Shown here piece by piece: positions 1 to 7,045 of a stretch of DNA of 16,219 nt (position 1 is its first letter; the number at the start of each line of letters is the position of its first letter). Both the position numbers and the translations under genes were made by a program. The DNA comes from an uncultured Parasphingopyxis sp. (lineage in GTDB: Bacteria > Pseudomonadota > Alphaproteobacteria > Sphingomonadales > Sphingomonadaceae). Where the stretch lies: NCBI GenBank assembly GCA_905479515.1, contig CAJQMX010000283.1, forward strand, positions 1-16,219. Reading direction: 5' to 3'. The notes beneath the pieces were generated by a model. The model did not search any database. It was not told the origin of the DNA and saw only the letters and a list, made by a program, of their open reading frames with translations.

Positions 1-75
1 GGTGAAGACCTTCACGGCAATAACCAGCAGAACAATTGCGGCGATGATAGACAGGATGATCTTTAACACGAGCAT
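1..75 (-). CDS. Small hydrophobic membrane protein, 5' part only (cut by window edge)
   Basis: I do not recognise a family. Reading leftwards from the ATG at 75-73, an open frame runs off the left edge after 25 codons. It starts MLVLK and continues with an almost unbroken hydrophobic run of Ile, Leu, Val and Ala (residues 4-21), then a Lys and more hydrophobic residues. This is typical of a one-helix small inner-membrane protein. A purine-rich GGAGA lies directly upstream of the start (80-76). The gene is on the same strand as the CBS-domain gene that ends 75 bases upstream of it, so the two could be co-transcribed. A perfect 8-base inverted repeat carrying a TATAAT box lies just upstream (87-106), so it may also have its own regulated promoter. 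The length and C-terminus are unknown because the gene is truncated by the window, not by mutation. Confidence 0.6.
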   Translation of the reverse strand, partial: MLVLKIILSIIAAIVLLVIAVKVFT

Positions 76-86
76 TCTCCACTAGG

Positions 87-106
87 TGTATTATAGAGAT
101 AATACA
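87..106. promoter_or_regulatory. Perfect 8-bp inverted repeat overlapping a TATAAT box
   Basis: TGTATTAT and ATAATACA are exact reverse complements separated by AGAG. The minus strand contains a perfect TATAAT at 95-90, about 15 bases upstream of the small membrane-protein ATG. No good -35 element is visible at the usual 16-18 base distance. The symmetry and the very AT-rich composition in GC-rich DNA suggest a repressor or activator operator over a promoter; the cognate regulator is unknown. Confidence 0.4.
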
Positions 107-150
107 TCAATTGCCGTGTTTCAAGTCTCGCCGAGTTCAAAAGGTTGGAC

Positions 151-1476
151 TCAATCGTCCGAATCGGCAGTTTTGGATCGCTGAGCGAGCAGCTTATCGA
201 TCTTGCGGCCATCCATGTCGACGACCTCGAAGTGCCAGCCATCCCTTTCAAACAGCTCGCCGGTTGTCGGCAGACGCTTGAATACGGACAGCGCAAAGCC
301 TGCCACTGTGGCATAATCGCGGTCATCCGGCAGATCGATCCCCACTTTTTCCGCCATATTATCGGCTGAAAAGGAGCCCGAGAATAGCCAGCTGCCGTCT
401 GAACGCTCGACAAAGGCGGGATCGGTGCCGACTTCCTGATCGGATACGAATTCGCCGGTAATCGCGATCAGCAGGTCGAGCGGCGTCATGATCCCTTCGA
501 AATGCCCATATTCGTCATGCACCAGCGCCATCGGCACGTCCGATTCGCGCAGCGCCTCCAGCGCGTCCATCGCGTCCACCTGATCAGGCACAATCGGCGC
601 GTCGCGCATCAGCTCCCGCAAATCGAGCGAACGCCCCTCAAACAGCGCCGAGACAATATCGCGCGCCTGGACGACACCGATAATCTCGTCGACTGAGCCT
701 TCCGCCACGGGAAGTCTGGTATGCGGTGTTGAAAGCAGGGCTTCGCGGATTTCATTGGGGCTCGATGAAGCTTCGATCCAGTCAACCTCGGTCCGTGGCG
801 TCATCACCTCGCGTACGGGGCGATCCGCCAGCCGGACAACGCCCGAGATAATCGCCCGCTCGCTTTCCTCGATCACGCCGGACTTGGTCGCCTCGGCAAC
901 CAGCATGTGCAGCTCTTCAGCAGTAACGCGCGATTGCGGATTGCGGCTCAGCCGCATCAAACGGAAGATCAGCGCGCTGGTCCGGTCCATCAACCAGACG
1001 AGAGGCGCGGTAAACACGGCAAGCCAGCGCATTGGAAGCGCGACAACCACCGCTACCCGTTCGGGGTTGCGCAGAGCCAGCTGCTTGGGAACAAGTTCTC
1101 CAATGACGAGCGAGGCATAGGTCGTCAGGACAATCACCAAGGCAAAGCCCAGTGTCTGCGCCAATCCAGGCTCAACGCCGACCAGGGCCAGACGATCCCC
1201 GACAGGCCCGCCAAGGCTTGCCCCCGAATAGGCGCCCGCAAGGATGCCGATCAGGGTGATACCGATCTGTACGGTCGACAGGAAACGCCCGGGATCACCT
1301 GCCAGATCAAGCGCTGTCTGCGCACCGGAGCGGCCATCTTTCGCCATCGCCTGCAACCGCGCCCGACGTGACGATACGATGGCGAGCTCAGACATCGCGA
1401 AGACGCCATTCAGCATGACCAATGCAAGAATGATGCAAAGGTCGAACCAGGGGAAGGGGGATAAGTCGGGTGGCAT
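151..1476 (-). CDS. CNNM/CorC-HlyC family CBS-domain membrane protein
   Basis: This is a 441-residue protein with the standard layout of the 'hemolysin'/CorC (UPF0053) family. An N-terminal DUF21/CNNM membrane domain spans about residues 8-190, with helices near 10-30, 68-90, 108-127 and 143-163. A pair of CBS domains covers about 218-340, opening with the family motif MTPR (225-228) and containing DEYG (321-324). A C-terminal CorC/HlyC accessory domain covers about 350-430. Family members act at the inner membrane and several are linked to Mg2+ or Co2+ efflux or homeostasis; the name hemolysin is historical. Length is normal. The start ATG at 1476 has a GGGGAG about 11 bases upstream. It is divergent from the OmpA-like lipoprotein gene, with 137 bases between the two starts. 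The exact transported ion cannot be read from sequence. Confidence 0.9.
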   Translation of the reverse strand: MPPDLSPFPWFDLCIILALVMLNGVFAMSELAIVSSRRARLQAMAKDGRSGAQTALDLAGDPGRFLSTVQIGITLIGILAGAYSGASLGGPVGDRLALVGVEPGLAQTLGFALVIVLTTYASLVIGELVPKQLALRNPERVAVVVALPMRWLAVFTAPLVWLMDRTSALIFRLMRLSRNPQSRVTAEELHMLVAEATKSGVIEESERAIISGVVRLADRPVREVMTPRTEVDWIEASSSPNEIREALLSTPHTRLPVAEGSVDEIIGVVQARDIVSALFEGRSLDLRELMRDAPIVPDQVDAMDALEALRESDVPMALVHDEYGHFEGIMTPLDLLIAITGEFVSDQEVGTDPAFVERSDGSWLFSGSFSADNMAEKVGIDLPDDRDYATVAGFALSVFKRLPTTGELFERDGWHFEVVDMDGRKIDKLLAQRSKTADSDD

Positions 1477-1506
1477 GATTGGGGTTGCTCCCCATTTGCC
1501 CGCTTT

Positions 1507-1532
1507 TGATCATCGGGACAAGCGCATGATCA
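1507..1532. promoter_or_regulatory. Inverted repeat TGATCAT-N12-ATGATCA in divergent promoter region
   Basis: Two 7-base arms, TGATCAT (1507-1513) and ATGATCA (1526-1532), are exact reverse complements with 12 bases between them. Centre-to-centre distance is 19 bases, about two helical turns, as expected for a dimeric regulator. The site lies between the divergent starts of the CBS-domain gene (1476) and the OmpA-like gene (1614), so it could act on either. It is 31 bases upstream of the CBS-gene start. No regulator is assigned. Confidence 0.35.
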
Positions 1533-1600
1533 GCTTCTGTTCACGATAAATTGGGAACAAGCACCGTCCTACGTCAGTTGTACAATTATAGTATCTGCAT

Positions 1601-1605
1601 GGAGG
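1601..1605 (+). promoter_or_regulatory. Shine-Dalgarno fixing the OmpA-like start
   Basis: GGAGG ends 8 bases before the ATG at 1614. This decides against the in-frame GTG/TTG/ATG-type codons further upstream, one of which (1599) overlaps the Shine-Dalgarno itself. Confidence 0.7.
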
Positions 1606-1613
1606 AACGAATA

Positions 1614-2309
1614 ATGAAGATTTCCAAGGGGCTTTTGGCCGGATCGGCCATCATTACATTGCTCGGAACGAGCGCTTGCGTAACCAATCCGGAAACCGGA
1701 AACCAGCGCGTCTCGACGACGGGCGCCATTGGCGGCGTCGTAGGTGCACTTGGCGGTTATCTGATCGGTGATCTGGTTGGCGGCCGGAACGATCGAACCG
1801 AACGCATTATCGGCGCAGGCATTGGTGCAGTCGCCGGCGGCGCTCTCGGCACCTATATGGATCGCCAGCAGCGTGATCTGGAACAGGCTACCGCTGGAAC
1901 CGACACCACGGTGATTCGCGACGGAGACAATCTGTATTTGCAGATGCCGGGTTCGGTTGCCGAATTCGATACCAATTCCAGCACCGTCCGACCCCAGTTC
2001 CGTGCCACACTGGACGATATCGCCCAAACGCTCAACAGCTATCCTGAAACCTATATCGATGTTTACGGCCATACCGATTCAGATGGTTCGGACGCCTATA
2101 ATCTCGATCTTTCCAACCGGCGCGCGCAATCGGTATCCAGTTATCTTGCCAGCCGCGGCGTCAATCGCGCACGAATCGCAACGGAAGGCTTCGGTGAGAG
2201 TCAGCCGATTGCAAGCAATGCGACGGCCGCGGGCAAGCAACAGAATCGCCGGGTCGAGATTCGTATTGTCCCCATCACGCAGCAGGATGTGAACGCAGCG
2301 GGATATTGA
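1614..2309 (+). CDS. OmpA-family outer-membrane lipoprotein with glycine-zipper segment
   Basis: This is a 231-residue protein. A positively charged start (MKISK) and a hydrophobic stretch lead to Ser-Ala-Cys at residues 20-22, a probable lipoprotein cleavage site, although the -3 residue is Thr and not the usual Leu. Residues 37-82 hold two glycine-rich zipper segments, the kind that inserts in or packs on membranes. Residues about 105-220 form an OmpA C-terminal peptidoglycan-binding domain, with the GHTDSDG (152-158) and NLDLSNRRA (163-171) motifs. Such proteins tether the outer membrane to the cell wall, like Pal or YiaD. I chose the ATG at 1614 because GGAGG at 1601-1605 is correctly spaced (8 bases); a longer in-frame reading from 1551 would place non-signal sequence in front of the signal peptide. 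Transcription probably stops at the hairpin at 2342-2377. Confidence 0.9.
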   Translation: MKISKGLLAGSAIITLLGTSACVTNPETGNQRVSTTGAIGGVVGALGGYLIGDLVGGRNDRTERIIGAGIGAVAGGALGTYMDRQQRDLEQATAGTDTTVIRDGDNLYLQMPGSVAEFDTNSSTVRPQFRATLDDIAQTLNSYPETYIDVYGHTDSDGSDAYNLDLSNRRAQSVSSYLASRGVNRARIATEGFGESQPIASNATAAGKQQNRRVEIRIVPITQQDVNAAGY

Positions 2310-2341
2310 TTTCAGGCTTAACGCTTCAATCACACTGCCAC

Positions 2342-2377
2342 GAAAGGGGCGTCCGGCGAACACCGGGCGCCCCTTTC
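2342..2377. terminator. Strong hairpin between convergent ompA-like and tadA genes
   Basis: Bases 2342-2356 pair with 2363-2377: a 15-base-pair stem with a single G-T pair (T2352 with G2367) and a CGAACA loop. The stem is very GC-rich. There is no clean run of T after it on either strand, so it is a terminator by position and stability more than by the classical pattern. It sits 33 bases after the OmpA-like stop, and its other end overlaps the tadA stop codon (2378-2376), so it can serve both transcripts. Confidence 0.75.
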
Positions 2378-2831
2378 AGTCTCGCCGTTCGCGGAAAAAA
2401 TTCGTCAACAATGCTGCGGATCGCTCCTGCCCCATACCCGAATAGATTTCCGGTCGATGATGACAGGTTGGCTGACCAAAGAATCGCGGCCCATGCTCGA
2501 CCGCCCCGCCTTTGGGATCGGGCGCTGCAAAATAAAGCCGGTCGATCCGGGCATGCGCGATAGCGCCAGCGCACATCGCGCAGGGTTCCAACGTAACCCA
2601 GAGGTCGCACCCTTCAAGCCGCCCTGTGCCCAGCACCTCAAGCGCCGCGCGAATCACCCGCATTTCGGCATGATCGGTGGGATCACCGCTCGCCCGCATC
2701 CCGTTGGCGGCTTCTGCAATCTGGCGCTCGCCGTGCATGATAACGGCACCAACAGGCACTTCTGACGCCTTCGCCGCCTGCTCGGCCAATGCGAGCGCGC
2801 GTTGCATGGGAAGGGGCAGCGGGAAGGCCAT
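2376..2831 (-). CDS. tadA: tRNA adenosine(34) deaminase TadA
   Basis: This is a 151-residue zinc-dependent deaminase that converts adenosine to inosine at the wobble position of tRNA-Arg (anticodon ACG). It is usually essential in bacteria. The active-site signature is complete: His-Ala-Glu at 54-56 (zinc His and catalytic Glu) and Pro-Cys-Ala-Met-Cys at 83-87 (the two zinc Cys). The N-terminal VPVGAV stretch (25-30) is also typical. I chose the ATG at 2831, which gives a family-sized protein beginning MAFPLPLPMQRA. The frame stays open upstream to 3275, but that extension crosses the divergent rpmB gene and has no family similarity that I can see. A second Met (residue 9) is another possible start. 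The stop codon overlaps the terminator hairpin. Confidence 0.93.
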   Translation of the reverse strand: MAFPLPLPMQRALALAEQAAKASEVPVGAVIMHGERQIAEAANGMRASGDPTDHAEMRVIRAALEVLGTGRLEGCDLWVTLEPCAMCAGAIAHARIDRLYFAAPDPKGGAVEHGPRFFGQPTCHHRPEIYSGMGQERSAALLTNFFRERRD

Positions 2832-2932
2832 GGTTTCGCCTAGCCCTTGGCCGGGCCGATAAACAAGCCGATTATGAAGCGTCCACGATCCTCTTTTCCG
2901 CCAATCACTATGCCAAACTGCCATTGCCCCGG

Positions 2933-2961
2933 TTGACGAAAGCACATGATCGGGGTATTTG
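2933..2961 (+). promoter_or_regulatory. Candidate sigma-70-type promoter of rpmB
   Basis: TTGACG (2933-2938) is followed after 17 bases by TATTTG (2956-2961). The -35 matches the consensus at five of six positions; the -10 is weaker. Initiation would fall near 2968, giving a leader of about 36 bases before the rpmB ATG. The -10 lies in the loop of a small inverted repeat, CGGGG (2951-2955) and CCCCG (2962-2966). Confidence 0.45.
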
Positions 2962-3003
2962 CCCCGCTTTCCGGGCAACCCCGAGATTTCAGGACCAAAG
3001 ATT

Positions 3004-3288
3004 ATGTCGCGTATTTGCGAGCTGACCGGCAAAGGCCGGATGGTGGGAAACAATGTTTCCCACGCCAACAACAGGACCAAGAAGACATTTCTGCCGAATC
3101 TGCAGAATGTGACCCTGATGTCCGAAGCACTCGAACGGAGCTTCAAGTTCCGCGTGTCGACCAACGGTTTGCGTTCGGTTGAGCATGTTGGCGGCCTCGA
3201 CAACTGGCTTCTGAAAACGGCTGATGACAAGCTCAGCGCCAATGCCCGCAAGGTAAAGCGCGAGATCGCCGGCAAACAAGCCGCCTAA
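3004..3288 (+). CDS. rpmB: 50S ribosomal protein L28
   Basis: This is a 94-residue basic protein of the large ribosomal subunit. The N-terminus [11 protein letters not shown] and the following [14 protein letters not shown] region are the signature of bacterial L28. The C-terminal extension (residues about 70-94), longer than in E. coli L28, is usual in Alphaproteobacteria. The start at 3004 is supported by AGGA at 2991-2994, nine bases upstream. An in-frame ATG at 2959 would add 15 residues unrelated to L28 and lies upstream of the predicted transcription start, so it is rejected. The gene is divergent from tadA (172 bases between starts), with a plausible promoter in the gap. It converges on the esterase-like gene with only 24 bases between the stops. 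Confidence 0.96.
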   Translation: MSRICELTGKGRMVGNNVSHANNRTKKTFLPNLQNVTLMSEALERSFKFRVSTNGLRSVEHVGGLDNWLLKTADDKLSANARKVKREIAGKQAA

Positions 3289-3297
3289 TCGCCTGTC

Positions 3298-3312
3298 TCC
3301 GGCCTGCCCGGA
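3298..3312. terminator. Short hairpin between convergent rpmB and esterase-like genes
   Basis: TCCGG (3298-3302) and CCGGA (3308-3312) form a 5-base-pair stem with a 5-base loop, filling most of the 24-base gap between the two stop codons. It is weak, and no T-run follows, so its role as a terminator rests mainly on position. Confidence 0.25.
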
Positions 3313-4311
3313 TTAACGCCGATCAAGCAATTCGAACTGCAGCAGCAATGTCCGCTGCAGCGGATTGAAATTATCGTCTGATGCCATCCAGATGATTGTG
3401 CGGCCATTGCGCTCTTCGACAGCCAGCGCTTCCATATTGTCGATCGTAACAGGCGGATCGAGCCGGGCAACGATGTCCCCCTCGAGAATCGTGCCCGCCG
3501 CCAATGTGTCGAGCGAGACGATTGATACGATCACCGACACACCCGCAAATATGCTGAAATCGCGATTGAGCACCAACAGCCGTCCATCAGGCAATAGGGC
3601 AGCATCGGTAATCCGATGCTCGCCTGGCGGCCGGTAGCCGAGACGCAGCGGCGGAGGGCCAGCCTCAACCGGATCGCCCGAGAACAGCAACACTTCACGC
3701 GAATCGCCCGGCCCATCTCCCGCTTCGGAGAAAACCAGGAACCGGCCATCTGCCAGCCGGACCATGGCTTCTGGGCCGCCATTCGCTGGCCAGTCTTCCA
3801 TCTCTTCGGGCGCAATATTGGCCTCAGACCGGTCAAAGGCCGAATCGAACCGCCAAAAACCGTTCGCCCGTTCAAAGGCAACCCAATAGCGGCCGGTTCC
3901 CGGATCATGGGCAAGCCCCTCGGCATCCCGGTCCTGCTTGCGCACCTCACCGCCATCATCCGGGATCGGCCCTGCCGATAGCTGGGCAATATCGGCCCGC
4001 GTGATCACGCCTTCACCATTCAGCGCAAAACGAAACAGTCCTCCCGCATCGCTAATCGCAACAAAGCCATCGCCATCCAGCACCATGGCGGAGATGCCTC
4101 CAAATTCGGGATCGTCGCTGGTCAGCACCCAGCCGCCGAGGAAATGGAGCCCGCCAATATCGCGGCGTGCAGGGTCCGCGCTGTCGAGCAGCACCGGCTC
4201 GGCATAAATTGCGAACGGCCGATCGGTCGCCACCCCCTGCCCTCCGGAAAGGATCAGGGTCGAACCCGTGACAAGCAGGATCAGCACAGAGGCAGCGATA
4301 CGACGGAACAT
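3313..4311 (-). CDS. Phytase-like esterase family protein (exported or membrane-anchored)
   Basis: This is a 332-residue protein. An N-terminal hydrophobic segment (residues about 5-23) after MFRR is a signal peptide or membrane anchor, so the enzyme should act outside the cytoplasm. The remainder resembles the 'esterase-like activity of phytase' family (phytase-like beta-propeller). It has repeated Asp/Gly-rich blades, including FGGISAMVLDGDG (about 70-82), a QDRDAEGLAHDPGTGRYW block and an IDNMEALAV block near the C-terminus. Substrate is unknown; the family name does not prove phytase activity. AAGG lies about 7 bases upstream of the ATG at 4311. In other Alphaproteobacteria, as I recall, this gene sits between cobT and rpmB. 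Here a glycine-zipper gene on the other strand separates it from cobT. Confidence 0.85.
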   Translation of the reverse strand: MFRRIAASVLILLVTGSTLILSGGQGVATDRPFAIYAEPVLLDSADPARRDIGGLHFLGGWVLTSDDPEFGGISAMVLDGDGFVAISDAGGLFRFALNGEGVITRADIAQLSAGPIPDDGGEVRKQDRDAEGLAHDPGTGRYWVAFERANGFWRFDSAFDRSEANIAPEEMEDWPANGGPEAMVRLADGRFLVFSEAGDGPGDSREVLLFSGDPVEAGPPPLRLGYRPPGEHRITDAALLPDGRLLVLNRDFSIFAGVSVIVSIVSLDTLAAGTILEGDIVARLDPPVTIDNMEALAVEERNGRTIIWMASDDNFNPLQRTLLLQFELLDRR

Positions 4312-4365
4312 CGCCCGCCTTCTATCATCGGCATATCAGCGCGGACAGCCGAAACACGCCGCAAG

Positions 4366-4393
4366 CTGAACGACAGACAACAGCGTCGTTCAG
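4366..4393. promoter_or_regulatory. 9-bp inverted repeat in divergent esterase/glycine-zipper region
   Basis: CTGAACGAC (4366-4374) and GTCGTTCAG (4385-4393) are exact reverse complements separated by 10 bases, giving a 19-base centre-to-centre spacing. The site is 55 bases upstream of the esterase-like start and 115 bases upstream of the glycine-zipper start, in a 196-base divergent gap. It fits a dimeric regulator site. It could also fold as an RNA hairpin, but no T-run follows. Confidence 0.4.
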
Positions 4394-4507
4394 ACAAGGT
4401 TCCGCTAACCATTGCCATAAGGAGATTGTGTTGGCGGGAAGACCCCGAACCGGGCCTCCATCACACCAGATTTGATAGGGTATTGCAGACGCTTGGGAGA
4501 TATCGAG

Positions 4508-4945
4508 ATGGCATTGAAGAAAATCACATTGGCGGCCTCGGCAGCCCTGGCCAGCATGATGCTGGTCCCCGCAGCGGCGCATGCAGGCGACCGCCACAGC
4601 AACAATGGCTATTATGATGGCCGCTATTATGAGAGCCAGTATAATGATCGGCGCGACTATCGGCGCGGTGACTATTATGAAGGTCGGCGCGGCTATGATC
4701 GCCGCGACGCCCGGCGTGACAATCGTCGCTATGCCCGGCGCGATGCCCGCAGAAACTATCGTGGACGGTGCCGTGACAGCGGAACCGGCGGAACGATCAT
4801 CGGCGGTATCGCCGGCGCGCTACTCGGCCGTGAAATTGCCGGTGACAATCGTGGTCGCCGCGGTGGCGGAGACCGGGCCGCAGGCACGATCATCGGCGGT
4901 GTAGCCGGCGCTCTGGCAGGCCGGGCAATCGACCGCGACTGCTAA
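4508..4945 (+). CDS. Secreted Arg/Tyr/Asp-rich protein with two glycine-zipper repeats
   Basis: This is a 145-residue protein. Residues 1-26 are a clear Sec signal peptide ending Ala-His-Ala before Gly27. Residues about 31-90 are low-complexity, rich in Arg, Tyr, Asp and Gly (RRD, YYE and DRR patterns). Residues 96-110 and 127-141 are two copies of a glycine-zipper unit of the form TIIGG-(I/V)-AGAL-x-GR-x-I, as in the glycine-zipper 2TM / 17-kDa surface antigen group. There are two cysteines, C88 and the C-terminal C145, and no lipobox. It is probably periplasmic or envelope-associated; the molecular function is unknown. GGGAG at 4495-4499, 8 bases before the ATG, fixes the start. It lies alone on the plus strand, divergent from the esterase-like gene, and is followed by a double hairpin. 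Confidence 0.85.
   Translation: MALKKITLAASAALASMMLVPAAAHAGDRHSNNGYYDGRYYESQYNDRRDYRRGDYYEGRRGYDRRDARRDNRRYARRDARRNYRGRCRDSGTGGTIIGGIAGALLGREIAGDNRGRRGGGDRAAGTIIGGVAGALAGRAIDRDC
4793..4930 (+). repeat. Direct repeat encoding the two glycine-zipper units
   Basis: Two 45-base units, 4793-4837 and 4886-4930, each encode 15 residues beginning TIIGG and carrying a GR pair near the end. The DNA is also similar (both begin acgatcatcggcggt), which points to an internal duplication. The 48 bases between them encode a Gly/Arg-rich linker. Confidence 0.7.
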
Positions 4946-4971
4946 AGCCCAACACAAATTACACAGTCTAG

Positions 4972-5028
4972 TCCTCGCGTAGCGTATCGAGGATGAGGGG
5001 GTCGGTGCGCGTATCTGCGCCGACCCCC
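4972..5028 (+). terminator. Tandem hairpins after the glycine-zipper gene
   Basis: The first stem pairs TCCTCG (4972-4977) with CGAGGA (4988-4993). The second, much stronger, pairs GGGGGTCGG (4997-5005) with CCGACCCCC (5020-5028), and three more pairs (one G-T) extend inwards. The strong stem begins 51 bases after the stop at 4945. No pure T-run follows. Read on the minus strand, the same stem lies about 140 bases beyond the cobT stop, so it could also end that transcript. The rest of the gap (5029-5169) shows only short stems, such as GCAAC-AAA-GTTGC at 5043-5055. Confidence 0.65.
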
Positions 5029-5169
5029 GAATTAGATTTGACGCAACAAAGTTGCCCAAAGTTTACATAGTGGACACTGAGACAGCCTGCCGCCCGCTGC
5101 CTGCAGCGCCCCGACGCATGAACCGGTCGACCTGCATGAAGCCAAACCTTTTCCAACATTGCAAGTGGG

Positions 5170-7002
5170 TTATTTCGACGCCTCGTCAAACAGCCCAGCC
5201 AGTTGCTCGACCATCGTCCCGCCCAATTGTTCGGCATCCATGATGGTCACGGCCCGCTCATAATAGCGGGTCACGTCATGACCGATGCCGATGGCACACA
5301 GCTCAACCGGTGACCGGGTTTCAATCCAGGCGATGACCTGCCGCAGATGCTTTTCGAGATAGCTGCCCGAGTTCACGGACAGCGTCGAATCGTCGACCGG
5401 CGCACCGTCTGAGATCACCATCAGCACCCGCCGCTCCTCGGACCGGCCCATCAACCGGTGATGCGCCCATAACAGGGCCTCGCCGTCGATATTCTCCTTG
5501 AGCAGCCCTTCCCGCATCATCAGGCCCAGGCTCTTGCGCGCCCGGCGCCAAGGCTCATCGGCCTGTTTGTAGATGATGTGGCGCAGATCGTTGAGCCTGC
5601 CCGGATTTGCGGGCCGACCGTCGGCCAGCCATTGCTCCCGCGCCTGTCCGCCTTTCCAGGCGCGAGTCGTGAATCCCAAAATCTCGGTCTTCACGCCAAC
5701 CCGCTCCAAGGTCCGCGCCATGATATCGGCAGAGATGGCGGCAATCGAAATCGGCCGCCCGCGCATCGACCCGGAATTGTCGATCAGCAGGGTGACGACC
5801 GTATCGCGGAACTCGGTATCGCGCTCAATCTTGTAGGAGAGGGAATGGGCGGGATTGACGATGACCCGCGAAAGCCGCGCGGCATCCAGCGTGCCCTCTT
5901 CCTGATCGAAATCCCAGGAGCGCAGCTGCTGCGCCATCAGCTTGCGTTGCAGCCGGTTCGCAAGCTTGGTGACCGCGCCCTGCAGATGGACAAGCTGCTG
6001 GTCCAGATAGGCGCGCAGACGGGTGAGTTCCTCCTCGTCGCACAATTCAGTGGCGGCGATCTCTTCATCATATTGAGTCGTGAAGGCCGTGTAATTGAAC
6101 TGCGGCGTCAGCTCGCTGAACGGTCGGTTCGGGCGGACGGGGAGCATCCCATCCTCGCCGTCATCCATCGGATCGCCGTCCATGTCGCCAAACTCATCGT
6201 CCAGCGAATCGCCTTCGCCGTCTTCTCCTGCCTCGTCAGTGTCTTCGGCGCGCGCATCGGCCTGGGACTCGGCCCCGGCATCGCCATCTTCCTGATCGTC
6301 GCTATCGTCATTCTCGTCCGGGTCTTCACCCTCATCTTCTTCGCCGCCTTCATCGCCTTCATCCGGCTGGAGATCGCCGTCGATAAGCTCAAGGTCCTCA
6401 AGCAAACGCGTCGTGAGCTCGGCAAAGCCGCGTTGATCGTCGAGCAGCATTTCAAGTGCATCGAGATCGGCCCCGCCCTTCTCCTCAATCCAGTCGCGGA
6501 CGAGATCGAGACCGGGCCGGGCGCGCTCGGGCGCGGCTTCTCCGGTCAGCCGTTCGCGCACCATAAGCGCGATGGCTGAAGCGAGAGGCACTTCATCGCG
6601 GTTGCGCGCCTTGGATATCGGATCAGATTTGAGCCGCGTATCAAGCGCTTCGGCAAGGTTGGCGCGAACACCGGCATAGCGCCTTGCGCCCAGTGCCTCG
6701 ACCCGCGCCTTTTCAACCGCATCGAAAGCCGACCGCGCAATCGCATCCCCCGGCTGTGCAGACGCATGAACGGCATCGTCATGAAAACGCAGCATCAAGG
6801 CCGCCGCGTCGGCAAAACCCCGTGCCTCGGCCACCTGATCGGGCGGGAGCGCGCGTGAGGGCATCGGCACCTTGATATGGCGGCCATTGGAGATCGGAAT
6901 ATCGGCGGTGAAAGCAAGCTCCACCTCCGGATCCTCCGCCATAGCGCGAGCAGCGCCGGAGAGCGCCGCTTTCAGTTCGTCGAGAGGATTGGGATCAGTC
7001 AT
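5170..7002 (-). CDS. cobT: Cobaltochelatase subunit CobT
   Basis: This is a 610-residue partner of CobS in the ATP-dependent CobNST complex, which inserts cobalt into hydrogenobyrinic acid a,c-diamide in the aerobic B12 pathway. The N-terminal domain (about 1-205) begins with the family stretch [16 protein letters not shown] very acidic Asp/Glu linker follows (about 207-285). The C-terminal VWA domain (about 400-605) has an intact MIDAS motif, Asp408-x-Ser410-x-Ser412, with further Thr and Asp candidates at 445-446 and 532. Length is normal for the family. The ATG at 7002 is chosen by similarity of the N-terminus; the Shine-Dalgarno is weak. It is downstream of cobS on the same strand, but 450 bases and an opposite-strand gene separate them, so it may need its own promoter. 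No cobN or other cob gene is in the window. Confidence 0.95.
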   Translation of the reverse strand: MTDPNPLDELKAALSGAARAMAEDPEVELAFTADIPISNGRHIKVPMPSRALPPDQVAEARGFADAAALMLRFHDDAVHASAQPGDAIARSAFDAVEKARVEALGARRYAGVRANLAEALDTRLKSDPISKARNRDEVPLASAIALMVRERLTGEAAPERARPGLDLVRDWIEEKGGADLDALEMLLDDQRGFAELTTRLLEDLELIDGDLQPDEGDEGGEEDEGEDPDENDDSDDQEDGDAGAESQADARAEDTDEAGEDGEGDSLDDEFGDMDGDPMDDGEDGMLPVRPNRPFSELTPQFNYTAFTTQYDEEIAATELCDEEELTRLRAYLDQQLVHLQGAVTKLANRLQRKLMAQQLRSWDFDQEEGTLDAARLSRVIVNPAHSLSYKIERDTEFRDTVVTLLIDNSGSMRGRPISIAAISADIMARTLERVGVKTEILGFTTRAWKGGQAREQWLADGRPANPGRLNDLRHIIYKQADEPWRRARKSLGLMMREGLLKENIDGEALLWAHHRLMGRSEERRVLMVISDGAPVDDSTLSVNSGSYLEKHLRQVIAWIETRSPVELCAIGIGHDVTRYYERAVTIMDAEQLGGTMVEQLAGLFDEASK

Positions 7003-7045
7003 ATTGCGATTTGCTTGCCATCATAATTGGATTATCGCTGCAACC

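Noticed and set aside
1538..1559. TGTTC-N12-GAACA as a LexA-type site
   Set aside because: The spacing and orientation do not match the alphaproteobacterial LexA pattern (GTTC-N7-GTTC direct repeat), and five-base arms are common by chance.
2832..3275. Upstream extension of the tadA frame by 148 codons
   Set aside because: It runs antisense through the whole of rpmB and has no deaminase features; TadA of normal length starts at 2831.
4418..4474. Possible short leader peptide (GTG after an AAGGAG-like site)
   Set aside because: About 16 codons with no amino-acid bias or paired attenuator stems; it is indistinguishable from chance.
5075..5092. Sequence ending CCTGCCG near cobT that faintly resembles a B12 box
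   Set aside because: The rest of a cobalamin riboswitch is not present. The site lies downstream of cobT and in the wrong orientation to control it.
5578..6579. Long plus-strand open frame of 333 codons antisense to cobT, with a hydrophobic stretch
   Set aside because: The hydrophobic part is simply the reverse reading of the Asp/Glu-rich linker of CobT (GAT and GAA become ATC and TTC). cobT itself has a full set of family motifs.
6872..7045. N-terminal extension of the embedded membrane protein
   Set aside because: It is antisense to the first codons of cobT, and the added residues are low-complexity Ala/Ser typical of a shadow frame.
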